Positions 1 to 4,418 of a DNA stretch of 5,666 nt are shown one piece after another (positions within the stretch are counted from its first letter, which is position 1; every line of letters starts with the position of its first letter). Both the position numbers and the translations under genes were made by a program. The stretch spans positions 1 to 5,666 of the forward strand of contig JAPLCR010000174.1 of NCBI GenBank assembly GCA_026392135.1, given 5' to 3'. The notes beneath the pieces were generated by a model that was given only the letters and a program-made list of their open reading frames with translations, was not told the DNA's origin and ran no database searches. The DNA is from Armatimonadota bacterium. GTDB taxonomy: Bacteria; Armatimonadota; Chthonomonadetes; Chthonomonadales; Chthonomonadaceae.

Positions 1-802
1 GTTGTCGCCCATCTATCAGATGCGCCCTCTCCACGCCTCCTTCTAAGGCGGTGATACAGGCTTCCAGTTTGGGTATCATACCCTTATCTGCGACACCTGT
101 CACAATTAATTCGTGCGCCTCGTTCGTATCCATCTCGCTTATTAGGCTCGATTTGTCGCTGAAATCGCGGTATAGCCCCTCTACATCGGTGAGCATAACC
201 AGTTTCGTCGCGCCTACCGCCGCCGCTACGTGTCCTGCAACATGGTCGGCGTTCACGTTGTAACTCGCGCCGTCGTATCCAATCGCCACAGAACAGATAA
301 CCGGAATATAGCCCTGCGCGGAGAGGCGGTTCAAAAAGTCCGCGTTTATCTTCACAACTTCACCGACAAACCCCAAATCGCCGTGAGGCGACTCCATTTT
401 GCAGGCTTGAATTAGGTTCGCATCCTTACCGCTCAAGCCTACCGCCTGCGCCCCCTGATGATTCAGTAGCGCGACAATCGCCTTATTGGTCTTACCCGCC
501 AGAACCATCTCCACCACCTCCATCGTCGCGGCATCGGTGACGCGAAGCCCGCCGACAAACGAAGAGTGTATGTCTAGTTTCTTGAGCATGGCATTGATTT
601 CGGGACCCCCGCCATGAACGAGTATCGGGCGAATCCCTACGTAGTGCAGAAGCGCGATGTCCTGCATCACCTGCATCTTGAGGGTCTCATCTATCATGGC
701 GTTACCGCCGTACTTCACCACAACAGTTTTCCCGTAGAAGTGTCGCAAGTAGGGCAGGGCTTCAATCAAGACCTCTGCATGAATCTGTGGGTCGACAGAC
801 AT
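1..802 (-). CDS. argB: Acetylglutamate kinase ArgB, 3' end cut off by the window
   Basis: ArgB phosphorylates N-acetyl-L-glutamate with ATP, the second step of arginine synthesis, in the cytoplasm. The frame reads without a break for 267 codons from ATG at 802-800 and leaves the window before a stop. The family is usually about 290-300 residues, so roughly 25-30 are missing. Visible motifs are KYGGNAM (30-36, phosphate-binding glycines), HGGGP (63-67), GGLRVTDAATMEVVEMVL (84-101, with the substrate-binding Arg87), GLSGKDA, YNVNADHVAG (181-190) and LIDGR near the cut end. The segment before the first strand (EALPYLRHFYGK, 14-25) matches the N-terminal helix region of arginine-inhibited kinases such as that of Pseudomonas, so feedback inhibition by arginine is likely. 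The start codon directly follows the argJ stop (TAAATG), which suggests translational coupling; a GGAG lies 12 nt upstream inside argJ. Confidence 0.96.
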   Translation of the reverse strand, partial: MSVDPQIHAEVLIEALPYLRHFYGKTVVVKYGGNAMIDETLKMQVMQDIALLHYVGIRPILVHGGGPEINAMLKKLDIHSSFVGGLRVTDAATMEVVEMVLAGKTNKAIVALLNHQGAQAVGLSGKDANLIQACKMESPHGDLGFVGEVVKINADFLNRLSAQGYIPVICSVAIGYDGASYNVNADHVAGHVAAAVGATKLVMLTDVEGLYRDFSDKSSLISEMDTNEAHELIVTGVADKGMIPKLEACITALEGGVERAHLIDGRQ

Positions 803-2026
803 TTAGGTATGGTACTCCGCGTTAATTTTTATGTAGTCGTAACTGTAGTCACACGTCCAGACGGTGGCGTTATCCTCTCCCATATTCAAATCCACCACGA
901 CATCCACCTCCTTATTTTTGAGGTATTCGTGCGCCCCAAGCCTATCAAACTCCACACTCCGCCCCTGAGAGCATACGAGGTGGGTTCCGACATAAGCGTC
1001 TACCTTGTTCTGGTCGAAGGGAACGCCAGCGCGACCCGCCGCCATCAGCAGTCTGCCCCAGTTCGGGTCGTTGCCGTAGAGCGCAGTCTTGACGAGCGGG
1101 GACTCCGCTATCGTCTTCGCGATTTTGTGAGCGCCCGCGTAGTGGGGCGCGTTCTTCACAATAACATGAACCAGTTTCGTCGCGCCTTCGCCGTCGCGGG
1201 CTATCTCTTTTGCGAGGGTGATACAGAAGCGCGAAAGTGCCTCCACGAAGTCCTCAAATGCCTGTCCTGTTACCGTAATCTCAGAGCCGCCCATACCCGA
1301 AGCAAACAGTAGGCACATATCGTTGGTGCTGGTGTCGCCATCTACTGTTACGCTATTGAAGGAGACTGCTACGGCGCGGTTTAACGCCTCTTGAAGCAGT
1401 TCGGAGGGCATTCGCACATCTACTGTTAGGAAGGCGAGCATTGTAGCCATATTAGGGGCTATCATGCCGGAGCCTTTACACATCCCCCCAAAGCGAATCG
1501 GCTCCACCCATGTGTCGCAGTCCACTATCGCGGCGCGGTATTTCGGGTAGGTGTCCGTCGTCATTATCGCTTCAACGGCGTTTTGGTCGGCTTCCGCGCC
1601 CCTGTCCAGTTGCGCCACTGCCGTCTCTACTCCCGCCTTTATCTTCTCCATCGGCATAAGATGCCCTATAATCCCCGTCGAGGCGGTGAGAACGTGGTCG
1701 GGCGGCACGTTGAGATGCCGGCTTACCCAGTCCGCCATGCTTCGATTATCCGCGTCGCCCTGTTCGCCGTTGCAGGCGTTGGCGTTTCCAGCGTTCACCA
1801 CGATGGCGCGGGCTTTTCCGCTCTTCGCCACACGGCGCGAGTACTGGACGCACGCTGCCTGAACGTGGTTCGTGGTGAATACCCCCGCGACGTTCGCCAC
1901 GCTATCGCAGACGAGCACGGCGAGGTCGTTCCCCAGCGACTTTATGCCGCACCGCACTCCCGAAACGACGAAGCCCTCCGGGAAGGTGACTCCCGCTTTC
2001 GGCTCCTCTTTCCACTGTGTTATCAT
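803..2026 (-). CDS. argJ: Bifunctional ornithine acetyltransferase / N-acetylglutamate synthase ArgJ
   Basis: ArgJ transfers the acetyl group from N-acetylornithine to glutamate, giving ornithine and regenerating N-acetylglutamate. Many members can also use acetyl-CoA. The protein is complete at 407 residues, the normal family length. The self-cleavage site is clear: KGSGMIAPNMATML (184-197), with cleavage expected between Ala194 and the nucleophile Thr195, giving alpha and beta chains. Other family blocks are VVNAGNANACNG (76-87), TASTGIIG (114-121), TTDTYPK (156-162), VDGDTSTND (228-236), GNDPNWGR (318-325) and the C-terminal SYDYIKINAEYHT. Start ATG at 2026-2024. The best ribosome site, AAGGA, is 14 nt upstream, which is long. 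argB begins at the next base after the stop. Whether the enzyme is bifunctional or only an acetyl recycler cannot be told from sequence. Confidence 0.97.
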   Translation of the reverse strand: MITQWKEEPKAGVTFPEGFVVSGVRCGIKSLGNDLAVLVCDSVANVAGVFTTNHVQAACVQYSRRVAKSGKARAIVVNAGNANACNGEQGDADNRSMADWVSRHLNVPPDHVLTASTGIIGHLMPMEKIKAGVETAVAQLDRGAEADQNAVEAIMTTDTYPKYRAAIVDCDTWVEPIRFGGMCKGSGMIAPNMATMLAFLTVDVRMPSELLQEALNRAVAVSFNSVTVDGDTSTNDMCLLFASGMGGSEITVTGQAFEDFVEALSRFCITLAKEIARDGEGATKLVHVIVKNAPHYAGAHKIAKTIAESPLVKTALYGNDPNWGRLLMAAGRAGVPFDQNKVDAYVGTHLVCSQGRSVEFDRLGAHEYLKNKEVDVVVDLNMGEDNATVWTCDYSYDYIKINAEYHT

Positions 2027-2173
2027 GTCTAGTAAATAAGTCCTTTGCTATTTAGACCGCGCTTAATCCTGCGTATGCGCTTTGCAATAGAACGGTGTAT
2101 GCCTATGTCGGGAGGCTATCGCACTAACCCAACCACCCTCTCTAAGTCTTCCACTTCACAAAGCTCACAGGGG

Positions 2174-2194
2174 TATGTACGGATTTTGTACATA
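2174..2194. other. Short perfect inverted repeat TATGTAC-N7-GTACATA
   Basis: Seven-base arms (2174-2180 and 2188-2194) are separated by GGATTTT. On the plus strand an A-run follows, so on the minus strand a T-run precedes the hairpin rather than following it. It is therefore not a minus-strand terminator. It could be an operator or a chance palindrome. Confidence 0.25.
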
Positions 2195-2233
2195 AAAAAC
2201 TGAACTGCTATACAAAACTACCTATAGGTCAAG

Positions 2234-2271
2234 CCCTTCGCCCAGAATTGGGAGAAGGGTGTCCGCAGGAC
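2234..2271. repeat. Two adjacent hairpins, possible dispersed repeat unit
   Basis: On the plus strand CCCTTC (2234-2239) pairs with GAAGGG (2254-2259), and inside it CCCA (2241-2244) pairs with TGGG (2249-2252), leaving one mismatch and a 4 nt loop. GTCC-GCA-GGAC (2261-2271) follows at once. Similar CCCTTCTCCC-type inverted repeats are common as intergenic repeats in several bacterial phyla. Only one copy is in this window, so its repeat nature is an inference. No T-run follows on either strand, so it is not a good terminator; it might act as an RNA stability or processing element between the two halves of the operon. Confidence 0.4.
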
Positions 2272-2360
2272 GGGATGAGGGCGGGTACAGATAAGCCTCC
2301 CCTATCTCAAACCCTCCCAATACATACCCCAATGAGCCTTCACAAAGGGGATATCGCTGG

Positions 2361-2813
2361 CTACTCCCCGTCAAACCTCTTACTCCAAAAAATCAAATCC
2401 TCGCGATGCCGATAGCCCAACTTCACATAGAGCGACTGCGCCGCCGTGTTCAATATACGCGTCAGCAGACCAACGCCGTCTAGCCCAGAGGCGCGTATAT
2501 CCGCCTCTGCCTGATGAATTAGGGTACTCGCCACGCCCTGCCGCCGAAACTCAGGCGCAACTGCTACCCGCCAGAGATGCCCCACCTGCCCGTTATGAGA
2601 CCATATCAATACCCCTGCAACCACCTTCTCGCCGTTGGGTAGTTCGCCCTCCGCTACGAGAACGCCGCCCTCGCTACGCAATACTCGCTCCATCTGCTCA
2701 GGGCGATAGGGGCGTTGGCGCGTGTACTGCCACAGCGCGAGTATGGCGGGGTAGTCCTCGGCACGATAGGTGCGAAGGGTAAAGGATGTCGAGGGCGCGG
2801 CGGTCTTGCTCAA
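2361..2813 (-). CDS. GNAT-family N-acetyltransferase (YpeA/RimI-like), inside the arg operon
   Basis: This is a 150-residue single-domain GNAT protein, expected to transfer an acetyl group from acetyl-CoA to an amine. The N-terminal strand and helix (FTLRTYRAEDYPAILALW, 11-28) are typical. Motif A is VAVAPEFRRQGVASTLI (83-99), where RRQGVA forms the pyrophosphate-binding loop; motif B is NTAAQSLYVKLGY (122-134). The C-terminal part resembles YpeA-type acetyltransferases. The start is TTG at 2813-2811, overlapping the argC stop as TTGA, with GGAGG nine bases upstream (2827-2823); this supports both the rare start and translational coupling to argC. Because N-acetylglutamate is the pathway's entry metabolite, a role as a short stand-alone N-acetylglutamate synthase is an attractive inference from position. 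Nothing in the sequence shows glutamate as acceptor; a protein or other small-molecule substrate is equally possible. Confidence 0.9.
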   Translation of the reverse strand: MSKTAAPSTSFTLRTYRAEDYPAILALWQYTRQRPYRPEQMERVLRSEGGVLVAEGELPNGEKVVAGVLIWSHNGQVGHLWRVAVAPEFRRQGVASTLIHQAEADIRASGLDGVGLLTRILNTAAQSLYVKLGYRHREDLIFWSKRFDGE

Positions 2814-3871
2814 GGGGCGATACCTCCCGCGTACAGAAGCCCCGCCGTCTCGTCGAAGCCGCAGATAAGGTTCATATTCTGAACCGCCTGCCCCGCCGCC
2901 CCTTTCACAAGGTTATCTATGCACGATACCACCGTCACGCGGTTCATTCGCGTATCCACCCCCAAGCCGATATGACACCGATTACTGCCGAGCGTGTGCT
3001 TCGTAGCGGGCAGTTCGCCCTCGTCTAGGATGACCATGAAGGGCATACCCGCATAGAATTCGCGGTAGAGCGCGAGAAGTTCGGTGGTTGAGCAGGCGTT
3101 TATCAGGTTGGCGTAGGCGGTGGCGAGGATGCCCCGTGTCATGGGGATAAGGTGCGGGGTGAAGGTTAGCGCGAAGTCGGAGAGACCGCAAAAAGTGGAG
3201 AGAGCCATCTCAATTTCGGGTGTGTGTCGGTGGGTTCCCGCGATTTTGTAGGCGCTCACGCTCTCATTGATTTCGGGGTAGTGGTAGTCTAGGCTGAACT
3301 TCGCCCTCCCCGCGCCCGACACCCCGCTCTTTGCATCTACAATGACGCTAGAAGGGGTGACGAGGTTGTGTTTGAGTAAGGGGGCTAGGGCTAGCGTAGA
3401 GGCGGTCACATAACAGCCGGGATTACCGACTATTCGCTTGCCTTTAATCTCTTCCGCAAACAGCTCCGGCAGTCCGTACACGGCGCGGGCGTTCCACTCC
3501 GGGGTTGCGTGTGGGGTCTTGTAGGTAGCTTCGTAAGTAGCGGTATCCCGAAACCGAAAGTCGGCAGAGAGGTCTACTATCTTACAACCCGCCTCCAGAA
3601 GATGGGGCGCAGTCAGCATGGCTTTTCCGTTATCTTGCGCGAGGAACACTACATCACACGAGGCTATCTCCGCGCCATCACCATAATCAGAGAAGACTAG
3701 GTTGGGCAGGTGTCCCGCAAGGTTGGGAAAGGAAGCCGTGATAGGCTTGCCCTTATACGTTCCCGAAACGGCGGCTTTTAAGTTTACGTTGGGATGTGTT
3801 GCGAGTATTCGCAACAGCTCTCCGCCCCCGTAGCCAGAGGCTCCGACCACACCGACATCTATCTTATTCAC
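2810..3871 (-). CDS. argC: N-acetyl-gamma-glutamyl-phosphate reductase ArgC
   Basis: ArgC reduces N-acetylglutamyl phosphate with NADPH to N-acetylglutamate semialdehyde, the third step of arginine synthesis. The protein is complete at 353 residues, normal for the longer (type 1) form. The NADP-binding loop is VVGASGYGGGELLRIL (8-23). The catalytic cysteine is Cys153 in VGNPGCYVT (148-156). Other family blocks are DLSADFRF (100-107), DAKSGVSGAGR (179-189), GTHRHTPEIE (212-221, with the catalytic-region histidines), HLIPMTRGI (240-248) and DNLVKGAAGQAVQNMN (319-334). The start is GTG at 3871-3869, supported by AAGGAG nine bases upstream. It is the first enzyme gene after a long, strongly structured leader and overlaps the next gene by four bases. 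Expression is probably set by the attenuator in that leader. Confidence 0.97.
   Translation of the reverse strand: MNKIDVGVVGASGYGGGELLRILATHPNVNLKAAVSGTYKGKPITASFPNLAGHLPNLVFSDYGDGAEIASCDVVFLAQDNGKAMLTAPHLLEAGCKIVDLSADFRFRDTATYEATYKTPHATPEWNARAVYGLPELFAEEIKGKRIVGNPGCYVTASTLALAPLLKHNLVTPSSVIVDAKSGVSGAGRAKFSLDYHYPEINESVSAYKIAGTHRHTPEIEMALSTFCGLSDFALTFTPHLIPMTRGILATAYANLINACSTTELLALYREFYAGMPFMVILDEGELPATKHTLGSNRCHIGLGVDTRMNRVTVVSCIDNLVKGAAGQAVQNMNLICGFDETAGLLYAGGIAP
2823..2827 (-). promoter_or_regulatory. Ribosome binding site for the TTG-started GNAT gene
   Basis: GGAGG lies within the last codons of argC, nine bases before TTG (2813). It decides the TTG start, as no ATG or GTG is equally well placed, and fits coupled translation with argC. 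Confidence 0.7.
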
Positions 3872-3880
3872 GGCGACCTA

Positions 3881-3886
3881 CTCCTT
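3881..3886 (-). promoter_or_regulatory. Ribosome binding site of argC
   Basis: AAGGAG sits nine bases before GTG (3871) and decides this non-ATG start. An 8 bp palindrome, AGTGCACT (3891-3898), lies just upstream and is probably incidental. Confidence 0.8.
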
Positions 3887-3925
3887 AAATAGTGCACTGT
3901 TGCAGAAGCGGAAACCACCTATCAA

Positions 3926-3956
3926 GTAGTTCTTCTCCGTTTTGAGGAGGGACTAC
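3926..3956 (-). other. Third leader hairpin, without a U-run
   Basis: GTAGT (3956-3952) pairs with ACTAC (3930-3926), and CTCC (3949-3946) pairs with GGAG (3938-3935) around a 7 nt loop. TTGATAGG follows, so this is not a terminator. It lies between the second terminator and the argC ribosome site and could protect or pace the message. Function is unknown. Confidence 0.45.
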
Positions 3957-3993
3957 CTAAGGACAAATGGGTAAAAACTGCTCCTTGAAAATC

Positions 3994-4027
3994 AAAAAAC
4001 CGCTCGGTTCTGGGGAGAACTGGCGGC
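3994..4027 (-). terminator. Second terminator-like hairpin in the argC leader
   Basis: On the minus strand CCGC (4026-4023) pairs with GCGG (4003-4000), and after a small internal loop GTTCT (4020-4016) pairs with AGAAC (4011-4007) around a CCCC loop. Six T residues follow directly (3999-3994). The stem is weaker than that of the upstream terminator. GGCGG (4061-4057), in the 3' half of the first terminator, can pair with CCGCC (4026-4022). This hairpin could therefore be disarmed when the first terminator is not formed. Confidence 0.6.
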
Positions 4028-4038
4028 AGGCGCTTCTT

Positions 4039-4088
4039 AAAAAAGAAAACCGTAGACCGCCCCCTTACGGGGTTAGCCCACGGCTCTC
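4039..4088 (-). terminator. Attenuator terminator of the argC operon
   Basis: GAGAGCCGTGGGCT (4088-4075) pairs base for base with GGTCTACGGTTTTC (4058-4045), with five G-U pairs. After a 2x2 internal loop, CCCC (4072-4069) pairs with GGGG (4064-4061) around a GUAA tetraloop. Six T residues follow at once (4044-4039). It lies inside the leader, upstream of argC, which is what a regulated attenuator needs. Its 5' arm overlaps the antiterminator. Confidence 0.85.
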
Positions 4089-4130
4089 AAGTTCGGCGAA
4101 CAGGGGTTCACGACGTGAAATGCGGGCTAA
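4073..4130 (-). promoter_or_regulatory. Predicted antiterminator (2:3 pairing)
   Basis: TTAGCCCGC (4130-4122) pairs with GTGGGCTAA (4081-4073): nine pairs, one of them G-U. The 5' arm contains the leader peptide stop codon (4129-4127), so a ribosome that reaches the stop masks it, while one stalled on the upstream Arg codons leaves it free. The 3' arm removes 4081-4075 from the terminator stem. The enclosed loop holds two small hairpins, TTCAC-GTC-GTGAA (4119-4107) and GTTC-GCC-GAAC (4101-4091), which would bring the arms together. Confidence 0.8.
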
Positions 4131-4147
4131 ATCCCGAATCTTTCACG
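4114..4147 (-). promoter_or_regulatory. Predicted 1:2 (pause / anti-antiterminator) hairpin
   Basis: CGTGAAA (4147-4141), which spans the last CGT-GAA-AGA codons, pairs with TTTCACG (4120-4114). Within it CGGG (4136-4133) pairs with CCCG (4126-4123). Without a ribosome this fold ties up the antiterminator's 5' arm and favours termination. A ribosome stalled on the Arg codons would open it. It matches the 1:2 hairpin of classical attenuators. Confidence 0.75.
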
Positions 4148-4198
4148 GCGACGACGGCTTCTTGCAGAAAGGTTAGCAATCGCAAATCCTGCTTGCAT
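4127..4198 (-). CDS. Arginine-rich leader peptide (23 aa) of the arg operon
   Basis: This short frame runs from ATG (4198-4196) to TAG (4129-4127). It begins MQAGFAIANLSA and continues with R-S-R-R-R-R-E-R: codons AGA, AGC, CGT, CGT, CGC, CGT, GAA, AGA, that is six Arg codons in eight. It then ends F-G-I. The start lies about 40 nt after the predicted transcription start. The nearest ribosome-site match is AAGGA, 14 nt upstream, which is long but is the same spacing and context as at argJ. The peptide itself probably has no function; its translation would report the supply of charged tRNA-Arg and steer the folding downstream. The Arg run, the in-register stop and the alternative hairpins together make this far more convincing than any one of them alone. 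I do not recognise a named homologue. Confidence 0.85.
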   Translation of the reverse strand: MQAGFAIANLSARSRRRRERFGI

Positions 4199-4243
4199 GA
4201 GAAAGAAATAAATCCTTACAATAGAGTGAGAAACGACGACGTG

Positions 4244-4272
4244 ATTCTAGCAAGTTCCAGAGGGCTTGTCAA
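4244..4272 (-). promoter_or_regulatory. Strong sigma-70 promoter of the argC operon
   Basis: On the minus strand a perfect -35 TTGACA (4272-4267), a 17 bp spacer and -10 TAGAAT (4249-4244, one mismatch to TATAAT). Transcription should begin around 4237-4234, about 40 nt before the leader peptide ATG. A T-rich tract lies just upstream of the -35. No ARG-box-like palindrome overlaps it, which fits control mainly after initiation. Confidence 0.88.
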
Positions 4273-4307
4273 GGGGTCTTGTGAAAAAAGCCGCAATTTC
4301 TATCAAA

Positions 4308-4326
4308 ATAAGGCGATAAGGCGATA
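4308..4326. repeat. Short tandem repeat, period 8
   Basis: ATAAGGCG occurs twice in direct succession, followed by ATA, about 35 bp upstream of the argC -35. It could be a binding site for a regulator or simple sequence drift. Nothing further supports a function. Confidence 0.35.
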
Positions 4327-4357
4327 TTGAGCAGTATTTATCTCGTTTTCGTACTAT

Positions 4358-4391
4358 AAAAGCCCTCTGCATTTTAGGTGCAGAGGGCTTT
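4358..4391 (-). terminator. Intrinsic terminator after the oxidoreductase gene
   Basis: A perfect GC-rich inverted repeat, GCCCTCTGCA (4362-4371) with TGCAGAGGGC (4379-4388), extends by AAA/TTT to 13 bp around a 7 nt loop. On the minus strand a TTTTAT tract follows. It starts 28 bases after the dehydrogenase stop and separates that gene from the arg promoter. It is symmetric enough to work on both strands, but no plus-strand gene feeds into it. Confidence 0.88.
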
Positions 4392-4418
4392 CTTGTACGG
4401 TTCTCTCTTTTACAAAAG

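Larger units (their letters stand above)
2027..2360. other. 334 bp gap inside the arg operon
   Basis: This is the only large gap between the arg genes. It holds two adjacent imperfect hairpins resembling a dispersed intergenic repeat (2234-2271), a 7 bp palindrome with a 7 nt loop (2174-2194), a weak AGATA/TATCT inverted repeat (2289-2307), and a 25-codon minus-strand frame of doubtful reality (2193-2116). I found no U-tract terminator. On the minus strand a TTGACC lies at 2232-2227, but the nearest -10-like TATAGC is only 14 bp downstream, so I do not call a promoter. argJ and argB are therefore probably read from the argC promoter, perhaps with a weak internal start that I cannot identify. 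Confidence 0.6.
3872..4237 (-). promoter_or_regulatory. argC leader: predicted arginine-responsive transcription attenuator
   Basis: This untranslated leader of about 365 nt lies between the argC promoter and the argC start. In order it contains a 23-codon Arg-rich leader peptide frame, a 1:2 hairpin over its last Arg codons, an antiterminator, an intrinsic terminator, a second terminator-like hairpin, a third hairpin without a U-run, and the argC ribosome site. The terminator and antiterminator share 4081-4075 and cannot coexist, and the stop codon lies in the 5' arm of the antiterminator. This is the layout of ribosome-mediated attenuators such as trp and his. Expected behaviour: scarce charged tRNA-Arg stalls the ribosome and gives read-through into argC; ample arginine gives termination. 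I saw no T-box or ARG-box motif. The structures were worked out by hand, without energies or homologues. Confidence 0.85.

Noticed and set aside
614..1312. Long plus-strand open frame of 232 codons opposite argB and argJ
   Set aside because: It lies antisense to two clear enzyme genes, has no recognisable domain or ribosome site, and is a shadow of their codon bias.
1551..2032. Two overlapping plus-strand open frames opposite argJ
   Set aside because: Both are antisense to a well-conserved part of argJ and show no family features.
2215..2232. Internal promoter for argJ with TTGACC as -35
   Set aside because: The nearest -10-like TATAGC leaves a spacer of only 14 bp and has no extended -10, so support is too weak.
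4031..4140. Resemblance to the structured end of an IS200/IS605-type element or an omega RNA
   Set aside because: The dense hairpins first suggested a transposon end, but no tnpA or tnpB remnant is present, and the promoter, Arg peptide and terminator logic explain the same bases better.
3872..4237. T-box, cobalamin, lysine or SAM riboswitch in the argC leader
   Set aside because: I looked for the T-box AGGGTGGNACCGCG sequence, the B12 box and other consensus cores on both strands and found none.
3967..4330. Plus-strand open frames of about 70 codons across the argC leader
   Set aside because: No ribosome site or family match. The region is explained by minus-strand leader RNA structures, whose arms create the apparent coding on the other strand.
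4200..4330. ArgR operator (ARG box) near the argC promoter
   Set aside because: No TGAAT-x-ATTCA-like palindrome around the -35, -10 or start region; the only regularity is the period-8 repeat at 4308-4326.
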